Origin: a virus
IMG/VR virus record: IMGVR_UViG_3300047548_000375
Location: 1-48,826 of that record
Strand: one strand, 5' to 3'
Length of the DNA: 48,826 bases
Part shown: positions 24,701 through 30,354 of the stretch, in pieces
Layout of the letters: each line of letters starts with the position of its first letter
How positions within the stretch are numbered: the first letter of the stretch is position 1
The notes under the pieces: generated by a model
Told to the model about the DNA's origin: nothing
Seen by the model: the letters and a program-made list of their open reading frames with translations, nothing else
Databases searched by the model: none
Made by a program: the position numbers and the translations under genes

Positions 24701-27700
24701 CATGGGTTGCAAGCGCATCTTTCATAGAAGAACAACCAGTATATACTGTACAGGGTGGTTTGTTCACTGATGGATATGGTCCAGAAGAATTAGTTCCAGG
24801 AATAGTAACCGACAATCTATCTATGATAGTTAATACTCGTCCAGGAACAAACTGGCCTGTTGGTCAATATGGACATACAGGCTTTAATGTAGTATCAGTA
24901 GAAATAACTCCTAGCTACCCACAGACTTTATATTCATTCTTGAATTTAGTTGAAAATCCAGCATTCATTGCACTATATGATATTGATCCTAGTGTTGGTT
25001 TAAGTACAAGAATTTATGAGGGTTATGATTACAGTATAGATTGGGTGTTAAAAACAATTACTTTAAATACAACATTAGCACCAAACCACATTCTTGGTAT
25101 TAATTTATATGAGGTTGGAAATGGTGACCAATTAGAAAGATCAAATTCTCAAGCGATTCCTTTAATTACAAATCCTGTATCTGGATTTACAGAAATTCCG
25201 TTAACTTGCAATTATTCTGCTAATAGATTTAACGGCAACGGAGTTATCAGACCTAGCACTGAAGGCATACAAATTGAATGTACTGAAACTGAAAGCGGAA
25301 GTAACACAATTACTTGCAGCGATGTATCTATATTCAGTTTAAATATTCCTATTAAATTCCAAGGCGGCCTAATAGGTGGAATAGAACCTGATCAGGTCTA
25401 CTATGTAAAAAATATCAGCTATGCTACCAATAAGATTACTGTAGCATTGCCCCCATTAGTAGATGGAATTGCAGGTCCTGTTTATGAATTAACTGATGCG
25501 ACTGGTTCTATGTATGCAGTTATACAAGAAGGTACTGGTTTAGTTTGGACTGATCCGTTAGTTGTACACAATGGAACCGAATTGGTTTTAGGTGAATATA
25601 GTATTGTCACTCAAACTAAGAGCGGCACCAACTCAATTGTTGCTAACACTAGTGTTACACTGGACATAAATGATCCTATAGTATTTTGTAATTGCATAAC
25701 ATTTACTGGAGTATTGACACCATTTACAACATATTACATCAGTAGTATTGTTGATGATAATGAGTTTACTGTTTCTGAAACTATAGGTGGAAGCACAATA
25801 GTACTACAAGATACTGCCGGCTTCTCTGCATTTGTAACTAATGATTATGCAGTAACACAGGCACCTGTAGGGACTAAGGCTCAATTGGTGTTCGCTGACC
25901 AATATACACAAGAAAATGATTTCATAACATTTGCTTTATTTGGGGAAACAGAACCAGTACAATATTCATACAGTATACCTGAAACTCAAATATATGAGGC
26001 TTCTGGCGGAGAAACTCAACTCTATCTAATAAATTACATAGGCGGAGAAAATCCAGAAAATGCTGTTGTTGAATTAAATGGTTTAAGATTAACTTACGAA
26101 AGTGATTACTTTATAGATGGATCGACACAAATCTTACATCTAACCTCTAGTTTAACATTAGGTGACTTATTAGCTATTACTACATACAACAGTACAGAAA
26201 GACAATATCTACATACTATCATAGGGGGTTCATATATTGGTGCAAACACAATAACTTTAAATATTGGTTCAAGCACGCACTTCACCGGTTTTTCAGAAGA
26301 AGCAACTGCCGGTTCATTCATAATTGGCACAACGTACCAAATTACCAGTGTAGGTACAACTGACTTCACTTTAATTGGCGCAGCATCAAACACAGTGGGT
26401 GAGATATTTACTGCCACCGGTCCAGGAGCGGGCACAGGTACAGCTGGAGTGGGCTATGGTGATGTGTGGTCACCTGGACCAGACTACTTAACGTTGTCGG
26501 TTGGAGACACCAGTGACTTAGTTCCTAACATGGGAATTATATTTGAACCAGTATTTGGTGTAATTGAAGAAGAGGTTACATACTATATCAGTGAAATTAT
26601 AGATTCTACTTCTTTTAGTATATCACTTACTCCGAATGGTGCACCGTTGTCACTAACAAATGCAACTGGATCAATGATTGGTTATATAAGTCCTGCAATA
26701 GTATCTAAGATTGTTGCAGTTAACAATGTATTATCAACTCCGTTAGCCATAACGTCAGTAACCGGCACAACAGCGCCAACTACAATAACATGCGGTTCAA
26801 CTAATGGCTTTGTTGTTGGACAGCCCGTCTTGTTTAAAAATCCAACAGCTACAGGATTTGGTGGGATAAGCGCCGATGGCGTAACTTACTGGATTAGCAA
26901 TGTTTTAAGCAGCACAGAGTTTGAAATTTCAAAAACACAAGGTGGAAGTGCGTATACGGTAACTACAGACACCGGAGCAATGTATGCATGTGTAGGAGGA
27001 AACGAAACAGTTACAATAACCACACAAGATCCGCATACTTTGGTTAACAATAATCTTGTTAGAATAGATGGGACTTTGGGATCTGTTCAATTAAATAACA
27101 ATACTTATTATGTTAGAGTTGTGTCAAATACTGAATTAGCATTATACAATCAACCATATCAACCTGAAAATTATGTAGCTAACGATACAGTAACTAATGT
27201 ATCTAACTATTTAGGCGGTGGGTATGTATGGATAGATAAACAATTTACCTTGACATATGCAGTTGCTTCTGCAACTTCAGCTATAGACAATACAATTACT
27301 GTAAATTCTACAGAATATTTAGAGATATACACCCCGGTATATTTCTCTGGCAATGTATTTGGAAATGTAGTAGAAGGTGCTAGATATTATGTCAATAGTA
27401 TAGATCCTGCTACTAAAAAGATAACTATATCAGAAACCTATCGAGGTGAAGAATTTGTTTTATCGACAGCTTCAGGTTCTATGGGCGTTTCAATGTGGGA
27501 GCAAGGTAATGTAGACAGAATTTGGGTAACAATTAATGGATATAGAGTACCTTCAAGCTCGCTGTATATTAATGAAAATAACAATCTAAGTATATTAACA
27601 ACCGTAAACCTCGGTGATATTGTAATTATTACTACTATGATACCTACAGCAAGTCCAAATGCACTAACTTATATTAATAATGTTAACAGATTTAATATAC

Positions 27701-28305
27701 CAACTGTTTACCGAGCAAACACACTTAATACAACTTGGTTAACTAATCCACTAAGAATATCAGATTCTACGATATATGTAGAAGATGTTTCAAAAATAAC
27801 TACGAATATAGTTCAAAATGAAACAGCAACTATTATAGGTGGCATATGCGATATTGGGCTAGATGCGGATAAACATACTATTGCTCAGATTATTGTGGTA
27901 AACAATACAACATCTACTACATTAGCATCGTCTTCCTACAATCTAAAAATTGTAGATACCGCTCCGGTGTTGGAAATAACCAGTGGAGTATCTAATGGTG
28001 ATAGCCTAACAGTCACTATAATTTTAGGAAACTTAATATATATTGCAGGAGAACAAATAAAATATACTATTGTAGACTTCGATGCTAATACATTGTCAGG
28101 GTTACAGAGAGGCACTAACGGTACAAGTGCAAGAGACTATGTACCGACGTATGAAAAAGTATATGGAATCTTGTCAGATAATTTGTTATCTAACTTAAAC
28201 TATCATTTAACATGGAATTCATATGATTATAATCCAACTTTAGGCGACCCGTTGCAAATTAGTACAACAAGTGCAGCTAATTTCTTAAATTTGGAGTCTT
28301 TTTAA
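9796..28305 (+). CDS. Giant 6169-residue virion structural protein at the gp7 position
   Basis: This single uninterrupted frame of 18.5 kb follows gp6, where T4 has the wedge protein gp7. The N-terminus (RIRTLNFLPEVFRTPTNAQF, later LDQVVDQPNT and GSKFGYGINAKD) is of a type I recognise from large structural proteins of marine T4-like phages. Residues ~2270-2915 show about seven FG-GAP/integrin-like blades (KLGSAVATTN, SSFGTSISYSG, NTVAVGAPGAD, NELLVGSPYQ, NKVIIGTPNF), interrupted by inserts. Residues ~4675-4975 show a second propeller of BNR/Asp-box type (TSTDGSLWTTRTS, ESTDNGLSWN, SSDNGVTW). About twelve copies of a ~55-residue domain lie between residues ~2510 and 5900. No transmembrane segment or catalytic motif was seen. 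It is probably a wedge or peripheral baseplate component reaching to the fibres; that role is inferred from position. The ATG follows AGAGAG. Confidence 0.75.
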   Translation: MAARIRTLNFLPEVFRTPTNAQFLGATLDQVVDQPNTMRIQGYIGSKFGYGINAKDKYVVEPTKIRTDYQLDSGVVFTKTNTAIATDFITYPGIIDALKLNGGVTNNNDRLFNSQFYSWDPFINLDMLINFNQYYWLPEGPPSVTIATDIVYNIQNYIVNDNSNSYLISSDINPAGSSNPVLTLIRGGTYTFAVDQSSQFWIQGKPGVTGFDPQQPNVQTRDVYGVSNNGIESGVVTFNVPFKNAEGDYNFPGDNTVDLVATAPFDSIQGQLLSDVEDIDGVTSLAGLTVMFYNTGDPNEQDYSGNFYQITYSGDLNNPTISLNPYGLIPINEKITINFGTQWKARNFYKNSSGSITLIPYLSSLLDTLYYQDGSNPNKVGIIKLIDSNITNQINVLDILGEKNYTAPNGVVFTNGLKVTFDGSIFPESYKTGEYYVQGVGTAIELINTTDLIVPEPFSEGIYVPYDTAPYDIGNYDITLYVPVKQDYITIARNCIDRNPWSRSNRWFHVDVINSTATYNNDPSIVTTYATQDNKAKRPIIEFYPNLKLFDNCIVGKKPIDFFDSRTTDAFNQVAGQTNYYPDVEIYTSQTATINSVVSGTSTTITINSSDVFAFNDNNQIVAGVFQVGQYITDTLEVLPRNAQITSVTGTNTLTITVEWENPTSIVTTTGIGLIANDIQNNNFSLFDGARIVFSADTNPDVKNKIYTVRLSTVTGSVPTITLTEAEDGLVLENEGTFAFRGYYNQGKDFYYYFNDDPTVLANQWKQSQQKTIINQAPYFDIFDNDGISFGNKTVYVGSSFTGNKLFSYGIGIGVNDAILGFPLRYSSVNNVGDISFDVPLNSETFTYVRGQLPETKKVNTGYVFNYSDLTTYTRALGWQTAVAESRQYQIFSFNYIANSQTTTYTCDIAAATDTVWPNIQVYVNNVLRPRDSYTYEINENNTVITFTVPNPYEDTVVEIALLSDQVSATAYYQIPNNLQNNPFNEDITAANVGDIRGQYQSIFYNNPDTTGTVFGANNYRDLGNLVPWGNRIIQNSASLVLPGTFLRKPGVNLSNALQYNSNQYILFKTLLMDTINNTEYNVYQTPAMMLDDALDQITESKVDTAPFFWSDMLPGKSTFITNSYSFSNSLDVSRYPLSRIYDFTKANYYGVLVYLTRTVNDFTTVTQLIKDVDYTVSTDSPSLTIDTDLLPGDIITIKEYNQTYGSYVPNTPTKLGLYPSFIPAVVLDENYTNPTYFIRGHDGSYTKLYGEYIDGNLIDFRDKVLLEFEKRIYNNLKLSNVIPIRDYNVVPGFFRDSDYSYDEFMTIYSQYFLNWVGENRVEYKEHIGYTPSNEFSFNYNQSGNKIDKSQILQGYWRGVYQYFYDTSQPDVAPWEMIGFADKPTWWENRYGPAPYTCDNLVLWGDLAAGINWNNGDPVVIPQCVRPELLQVIPVDSSGNLLSPFDSIVGNYNDTTFRNAWKVGDVAPTEFAYRRSSSWPFDLMKIMALTKPAQFYNLGVDIDNYKYNEEFNQFLVNDRSHLVISDVEIYGNGTAKTSYINWIVDYEKQVGIDSTQTTTDLLDNLDVRLIYRVAGFTDKTLINFYVEKGTPNSRNASLLIPSESLNVLLYDNTPFNKIVYSGVIVQNSGNGWKVYGNSQTKTYFTVSKPKINGNYKLVTIEGESVQLAIDYFENSEILVPYGTEFVSKQDLAQFLASYGNYLQTQGVQFDEIESGIDINWQQMAAEFLYWTQSGWGLGSIINLNPAANAITIDKDSCVVQPLTLQRQNFILNQNLYPIQAIDLSVTRDGTAFNARPLNQGDTVAYGQFNITNFEHGIVFDNVTLFNDVLYNLVTGLRQNRIFTRGTKTAEWNGTIDAQGFILNQDNIQEWNNITKYTKGSIVKYKNKYWVALKVLEPSIIFDAEYWKETDYDEIQKGLLPNPSTRSYESTLYYDTNTPNLNKDSDLLSWSLIGYRPRDYLALADLTDITQINVYKNMIKEKGTRVATENFRGIQLPQGGIDYDVYESWAIKTGEFGGVLDNNFIDFKLNQSQLTANPSIVGLTTGTYTDGVQQEVPLYSIFNYGRPITNPNVLPTLPTNTPNKTFPDAGYVNFNDITTFGYYYNDLNTAQTPLSQLYVGEYVWIADYQGTWQVYTPISNGVLIQVVNNLDNTVTLEFAEPHGLSKYETIAIINFNDAINGYRVVQSVVDNYKVVVPLSLVSSVLRLTGSGIVMRFQSQRINQPSDAINLPLLNTEFVKNKIWVDTDTTGDWAVYRKGINYSFSKEITKDNSSKLGSAVATTNTLGYLVADNGLGKVYRYIYNPVFDTYEIRQELTGGSSFGTSISYSGSIFAISQPTGTLITDRKIKIYNLIVNVGENRLDEIQTILAPDGVTNWGTKIEFSGDGNWLFISAHEQNLVYVYRKSQLTDLYEYSTVLTVTGLATGDNFSYSLATNYYGNTVAVGAPGADTGTTNNTGKAFIFERLIQNFEAQYTSQEFVPQTFNLVFNSKTQKTVATAILSDAITLDSVIGISINMPVVFTGTVFGGIQENKVYYIQDISGSTIKLSLTRDGAPLTLVDSSGTMNANVQTEPLYVSVNGTLISDINYAVIDSSLVIYRSLTAGDIITASGSSFVMVQEVSASGDITIGQQYGYSADLDTYGNELLVGSPYQINTDNKEGVIYRYTDGGGKYGIIIGTSDCQLTNSAIILLNGYAVTLPAGNASVVAGAIVSANVTNITASAINNKLVISLVNANIATINDKIDIAALDTNVLSQLGLYKYTLTQQITDPHPAGRTQFGTVIKFNNNGSFVTSAPVSARYQLTTFDSTDDENYNNDTLFDNNTTQFLDIATNAGAVYMFDYLGNYNENLNNVGNFVYAQSVNALNIEYGSQPYYGTALDFNDNKVIIGTPNFRPGFVNGQVIVYENQSGQTNWSVYRKPQQPVDINGIQNAQLYSASTNNTLINLDYFDPLQGKLLGVVAQNLDIISNADPASYNSPDATQSGSIVWGAKQVGQLWFDTSTTKFVNYHQYNDVVYNSKWWGRVFPGSNVAIYSWITSNVLPLFYTGPGTPRSLDDYSIEYVLNSTGAITPVYFYWVRNTNIVFNQIGKTLSDTVCESYISAPQSTGISYFAPLQSNVMGLYNSGEYINSTDTVMHIGFATGTNDDVSHSAYSLIRDGFFDDFLPGIPGVAGVTRPESLYGRMLDSMSGVDEAGAVVPDPYLPKPVQSGILARPRQSFFYNRFGALKNYLTYANELLKQQPFVETSLSYSFLTKQGEINPSTGLPFYDTKDYWEYVNWWAPGYNDSTRAATMVDYYYQLATINAQNGLIVSVKQNGDGLQETYRYDSTSATWVRIGLQNGTIQFKSSLWDYETARLGFGDNFFDTTPFDVYPSEETRNIVRFLNEDTPEEFLFFRNKGLILLFNYIISETIESQNYIPWLNKTSFIDVAHTIRELVPLEVYQSDNQDFLAGYINEVKPYHVVVKDFLFKYTGIDLWAGNITDFDLPAQYNTSLQQYITPELVFANPSSNSEFLPTNAIWENPEYNNWYNNYGVSITGVENYPIAILSSYLTLNSTSLVVDNVYGFPINGVIKVYDPMDPETDLTKKAYELIAYSSVDRAYGTLNGLTRGINGSTISTHLPGQQIYIDLPAVLVLNGGRGYATPPKITAYIDTTLYPAPRREAILRPVMGVGTLLSVEVVDPGEGYVVLPEIVIEPSDTITFSSSDVDLVKNTIAIQSQILETGDLVKYVVGSDTTAIGGVKNDQYYYINVLETVPNFVIALYTSYADALQDRDRVVFLHTGIGSNNTLEISARASCITNALPIRENVTTLRYDRTSYTSRVLEWIPGNFYGSFYAGSLLNSEQVASSSISIAPPEFGYEPPINDILASAQGATFEIQNIRNDETITWSSLTRNITGINSVTDVITLTPFSSTESNASGSTIGFYVGMPVKFEGSIVGNIVLDYTYYITEIISETEFKINLSMAGTVLNPAGLTMYVGEVTNTGVVTIQYPGILTATKTEKTTNYITLPLTTSGKYGTTGFYTGLPVFFTGSTFGNIVENENYYVASVVDNQTFTISTNSDPTQVTVEQTEIIGNFVKLDDISDLQINTPVIITNMVISGSPVTNFGGIISGAVYYIASIDYGLSKVTLSATFNGGPITITSDVVAAPNTYATLVSQSDAVQLTNATGTMSCNVGLPISPGQINGQKFTFYKTSGEFTNSGTGYTGSYSNLITRETVATVSGEDYLYLNVLTGGLENLYVNMPFKLAVGIGGLVANTTYYVESMGSISSIEVTSSSSFGNKFSCNSTAGFYPTMPISFVGGVFGFSGIESLVTYYIESVVSNTEFTISESPGGAPITLVTDIGLMLLNGDDPWITVKDNLGTHIALTDSTTATTLTQNPTSIPYFYVNYILGGYSVIIKDPGEGFAYNNNITLLGSNFGGINGLNDVIVNVSGVGSNGQITSTIISGTPPGLTQECYLKVISPTELEVYANDRMTIPVSGTELLTTYSGVVSTTVTALTNPNITVTSTSGFEVNDPVVFTGDVVGNIVLGQTYYIKTITPTLTISETVDGTVFDPGTLSGLNFTMAKTGDYVFLFEPFEFEQSIVRYNNRLYQCIVSNNDTEFIIGKWEPLDSGSRILNALDRIIGYYNPTVNMPGRDLTQLVSGVTFPGSSYLGNAFEPVDQFALDTELQDQPFYPATINNKAILWDGATYISATTSSAYSALINSMTGNNWTLTKLSNNPVNLTDIAYANGRYVITTSNPATPIYTSTNGVVYTTGPSLTVPSNSLTSVYYGSGVWIAVGENLVRSTNTLSWTENFNFGSSSGYLTDVTYVNIGGNYIGWLAIGNRTVNGNDKTILLESTDNGLSWNIINENVTTIITDAYVNALTSGNGIIVIVADNGRIFTSTNGCQTNTEQTSGTLDNINDIIYGNGYFVAVGDNGLILTSTDGSLWTTRTSSTTNKLNAVIYNSTDSKFITVGENNTILISSDNGVTWVASASFIEEQPVYTVQGGLFTDGYGPEELVPGIVTDNLSMIVNTRPGTNWPVGQYGHTGFNVVSVEITPSYPQTLYSFLNLVENPAFIALYDIDPSVGLSTRIYEGYDYSIDWVLKTITLNTTLAPNHILGINLYEVGNGDQLERSNSQAIPLITNPVSGFTEIPLTCNYSANRFNGNGVIRPSTEGIQIECTETESGSNTITCSDVSIFSLNIPIKFQGGLIGGIEPDQVYYVKNISYATNKITVALPPLVDGIAGPVYELTDATGSMYAVIQEGTGLVWTDPLVVHNGTELVLGEYSIVTQTKSGTNSIVANTSVTLDINDPIVFCNCITFTGVLTPFTTYYISSIVDDNEFTVSETIGGSTIVLQDTAGFSAFVTNDYAVTQAPVGTKAQLVFADQYTQENDFITFALFGETEPVQYSYSIPETQIYEASGGETQLYLINYIGGENPENAVVELNGLRLTYESDYFIDGSTQILHLTSSLTLGDLLAITTYNSTERQYLHTIIGGSYIGANTITLNIGSSTHFTGFSEEATAGSFIIGTTYQITSVGTTDFTLIGAASNTVGEIFTATGPGAGTGTAGVGYGDVWSPGPDYLTLSVGDTSDLVPNMGIIFEPVFGVIEEEVTYYISEIIDSTSFSISLTPNGAPLSLTNATGSMIGYISPAIVSKIVAVNNVLSTPLAITSVTGTTAPTTITCGSTNGFVVGQPVLFKNPTATGFGGISADGVTYWISNVLSSTEFEISKTQGGSAYTVTTDTGAMYACVGGNETVTITTQDPHTLVNNNLVRIDGTLGSVQLNNNTYYVRVVSNTELALYNQPYQPENYVANDTVTNVSNYLGGGYVWIDKQFTLTYAVASATSAIDNTITVNSTEYLEIYTPVYFSGNVFGNVVEGARYYVNSIDPATKKITISETYRGEEFVLSTASGSMGVSMWEQGNVDRIWVTINGYRVPSSSLYINENNNLSILTTVNLGDIVIITTMIPTASPNALTYINNVNRFNIPTVYRANTLNTTWLTNPLRISDSTIYVEDVSKITTNIVQNETATIIGGICDIGLDADKHTIAQIIVVNNTTSTTLASSSYNLKIVDTAPVLEITSGVSNGDSLTVTIILGNLIYIAGEQIKYTIVDFDANTLSGLQRGTNGTSARDYVPTYEKVYGILSDNLLSNLNYHLTWNSYDYNPTLGDPLQISTTSAANFLNLESF
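17338..27490 (+). repeat. Dispersed ~55-residue protein-level repeat modules within the giant gene (about 12 copies)
   Basis: A recurring module has the layout: small-x-P-[VI]-x-F near its start, then G..FG.I (often with NIV), a YY[IV] core, a [ST]..[FI].[IV][ST] strand, and a closing T..G.M. Approximate copy starts are 17338, 21562, 21853, 22048, 22504, 22660, 23323, 25342, 25669, 26527, 26818 and 27331. Examples are MPVVFTGTVFGGIQENKVYY, LPVFFTGSTFGNIVENENYY and TPVYFSGNVFGNVVEGARYY. The copies are diverged in DNA, so the duplication is old. Confidence 0.75.
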
Positions 28306-28306
28306 A

Positions 28307-28318
28307 GATAAATAAATA
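28307..28318 (+). promoter_or_regulatory. Double overlapping T4-type late promoter octamer
   Basis: GATAAATA (28307-28314) overlaps AATAAATA (28311-28318) in the 15-base gap after the giant gene. The first octamer ends only six bases before the ATG of the 50-residue gene, which would place transcription start at or next to that ATG. Confidence 0.55.
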
Positions 28319-28320
28319 TT

Positions 28321-28473
28321 ATGAATACACTGGAAAATAAGCAAGAACTACCGGAGCCAGACTACATCGGGCCAGAACCAGATGAGTCTGGTGGGTTTTA
28401 TTTTTCGTCTTTTTTGAAAATAACCGATCCAAATACCAAAGAAGTTTTAGTTGAAACACGAGGCGATATCTAA
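28321..28473 (+). CDS. 50-residue protein resembling the N-terminus of the next gene product
   Basis: The frame ATG...TAA encodes 50 residues (starts MNTLENKQELPEPDYIGPEP, ends KEVLVETRGDI). Its second half, GGFYFSSFLKITDPNTKEV followed by LVETRGDI, aligns with residues ~10-33 of the following protein (DGFLKIYDPNNGEVFVDKHN). This supports it as a real gene, possibly a short paralogue or detached domain of that structural family. It ends in a one-base TAATG overlap with the next start, so translation is probably coupled. No ribosome site is visible upstream, and the late promoter lies immediately before it. Function is unknown; a minor virion or assembly role is suggested by its place in the tail cluster. 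Confidence 0.65.
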   Translation: MNTLENKQELPEPDYIGPEPDESGGFYFSSFLKITDPNTKEVLVETRGDI

Positions 28474-29093
28474 TGTCAGGAATACAATTAACATACAAAA
28501 TTGATGGTTTTTTGAAAATTTACGACCCCAATAACGGGGAAGTTTTCGTAGATAAACACAATGCTATCAACTATGAAAATATGTCAGAAGCTATTGCTGA
28601 CACATTAAGCAGCCGTGGATATGGCGAAATTTATCAAATGGCATTTGGAAACGGTGGAGCAAGCGTAGATGAAACTGGTATTATCACGTACCTGCCCCCT
28701 AACGTTACAGGGCAAAATGCTGCTCTTTATAATCAGACCTACGCCAAAATTGTTGATGATACCAGTGTTTTCAACTTAGACCCTACACGCAACAAAATGA
28801 CAGTTTCTCACACTGTGGGAAAAGTCTACACTGACATTTTGGTACAATGTTTATTAGACTACGGCGAGCCGTCAGGACAAGATGCATTTGATAATAGCAC
28901 ACAAACTGATAGTAGTTATATTTTTGATGAATTGGGATTATTGGCAAATTACGGAACAGATGAATCCGGAAATATATTAACTAGGTTATTGACACATGTT
29001 ATATTTCACCCAGTCCAAAAATCATTAAATAGACAAATTCAGATAGATTATACCGTTAGAATCCAAGCACTAACAAACCTAGTCACAATTTAA
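28473..29093 (+). CDS. Conserved T4-like (cyanophage-type) virion structural protein
   Basis: The 206-residue protein has the sequence style of a structural protein that I recall as conserved in T4-like cyanophages and related marine phages. Marks are GFLKIYDPNNGEVFVDKHNA near the start, YENMSEAIADTLSSRG, then MAFGNGGASVDETGIITYLP, PPNVTGQNAALYNQTY, and DYGEPSGQD at residues ~130-138. The C-terminal part (YIFDELGLLANYGTDESG) resembles the same family. No enzymatic motif is visible. It overlaps the 50-residue gene by one base and is followed by a late promoter and the fibre gene. The exact location in the virion is not known to me; baseplate or fibre attachment is plausible. Confidence 0.72.
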   Translation: MSGIQLTYKIDGFLKIYDPNNGEVFVDKHNAINYENMSEAIADTLSSRGYGEIYQMAFGNGGASVDETGIITYLPPNVTGQNAALYNQTYAKIVDDTSVFNLDPTRNKMTVSHTVGKVYTDILVQCLLDYGEPSGQDAFDNSTQTDSSYIFDELGLLANYGTDESGNILTRLLTHVIFHPVQKSLNRQIQIDYTVRIQALTNLVTI

Positions 29094-29101
29094 GATAAAT
29101 A
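29094..29101 (+). promoter_or_regulatory. T4-type late promoter octamer upstream of the tail fibre gene
   Basis: GATAAATA starts one base after the upstream stop codon and ends 25 bases before the fibre ATG, which also has a GGAG ribosome site at 29114-29117. Confidence 0.6.
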
Positions 29102-29126
29102 AACAAGAATACCGGAGTTATAAGAA

Positions 29127-30344
29127 ATGGCATATACAATCGTTAAAAGTGATGGAAATATATTAACTACCATTGCTGACGGAACTATTAATACTACCAG
29201 CACAAGCATAGGTTTACCGGGTAGAAACTATGCAGGATATGGACAGACATTAGATACAAACTTTGTTCACCAATTAGAAAATTTTGCAGCATCAAACCCA
29301 CCTGCTAACCCTCTTAGGGGCCAACTATGGTATGATATAGATAATGGCCTATTAAAATTGTGCCCAAACGACGGTCAATCAAATGCTAATGCTTGGGTTA
29401 CAGTTGCAGTTAGCTCAAATACAGCTACTACTACTTTTGGTTCTCTAACAGTTACAGGTAATATACAAGCAAATAATATTTCAGCAAATAATAGTATTAC
29501 AGCGAATAGTATCACAGTGGCTTATGCAACTGTAACTGCTAATGCTATTATAGCTAATGCTAATTTGACTGGTACGACAACTGCTGCTAATTTAACAACA
29601 ACATACATAACAACCGGCGGAAACACAACTCCAGGGACAATAGTTGGAACATGGACATTAGATGGTGGACTAACCGGAAACTCTTTTATTGTAACTAATG
29701 GTAATATCATTGCTTCAACCGGGATTAAAACAGATAATTATTACTATGCTAATGGCGCTCCCTTCAATCCCACAGGCACCTATAACAATGGTAATGTTTT
29801 TGATTATCTAACTGGTTCTAATTCAGTAGTACAATTTACCGGTAACATTGCTCCTACAAGAGTCACAACATCTATAATTACTACCGGCGCAAATACTACG
29901 GCAGGAAATATTACAGGTAACTGGACATTAACAGCAGGTTCTAGATTCAATGCAACATATGCTGACTTAGCAGAGCGTTTTGAAGCTGACCAATATTATG
30001 ATGCCGGAACTGTTGTCGAATTAGGTGGTGACAAAGAAATTACCGCAGTTCAGTATGAATTGTCAGAAGATGTATTTGGTGTTGTTTCTGATACAGCTGG
30101 TTACTTGATGAATGCTGCTGCCGGCGACGACTCTACTCATCCCCCTATAGCTGTCGGCGGCCGCGTTAAGGTAAAAGTTATAGGAAAAGTTCGCAAGGGT
30201 CAACGACTTGTCAGTGCAGGTAAAGGTATTGCACGTGCCGCTAAGGCAGGAGAAGCAACTGCGTTTAATATAATTGGCCGATCATTAGAACAAAAGACAA
30301 CAGATGATATTGGTACCGTAGAAGCCTTTGTTAAGATAAATTAA
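29127..30344 (+). CDS. Tail fibre protein with C-terminal peptidase-G2-like domain
   Basis: The 405-residue protein starts with a cyanophage-type fibre head (AYTIVKSDGNILTTIADGTI, later PLRGQLWYDIDNGLLKLCP). Its middle is Thr/Asn/Ala-rich beta repeat, with two imperfect copies of the pattern ITTG.NTT.G.I.G.WTL at bases ~29608 and ~29878. From residue ~277 the sequence NATYADLAERFEADQYYDAG leads into TVVELGGDKEI, DVFGVVSDTAGYLMNAAAGD, HPPIAVGGRVKVKVIGKVRK and GQRLVSAGKGIARAA. That is the style of the peptidase-G2-like C-terminal domain found on many phage fibres, which in characterised relatives acts as an intramolecular chaperone and cleaves itself off. Whether this copy cleaves cannot be seen. 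Role: host contact or fibre assembly. Confidence 0.75.
   Translation: MAYTIVKSDGNILTTIADGTINTTSTSIGLPGRNYAGYGQTLDTNFVHQLENFAASNPPANPLRGQLWYDIDNGLLKLCPNDGQSNANAWVTVAVSSNTATTTFGSLTVTGNIQANNISANNSITANSITVAYATVTANAIIANANLTGTTTAANLTTTYITTGGNTTPGTIVGTWTLDGGLTGNSFIVTNGNIIASTGIKTDNYYYANGAPFNPTGTYNNGNVFDYLTGSNSVVQFTGNIAPTRVTTSIITTGANTTAGNITGNWTLTAGSRFNATYADLAERFEADQYYDAGTVVELGGDKEITAVQYELSEDVFGVVSDTAGYLMNAAAGDDSTHPPIAVGGRVKVKVIGKVRKGQRLVSAGKGIARAAKAGEATAFNIIGRSLEQKTTDDIGTVEAFVKIN
30335..30342 (+). promoter_or_regulatory. Weak late-promoter-like octamer
   Basis: GATAAATT differs from the other octamers in its last base and lies within the end of the fibre gene, 12 bases before the next ATG. It may be chance; the next gene also has an AAAGGATAT ribosome site and could be read through from upstream. 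Confidence 0.25.
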
Positions 30345-30354
30345 AGGATATCTA

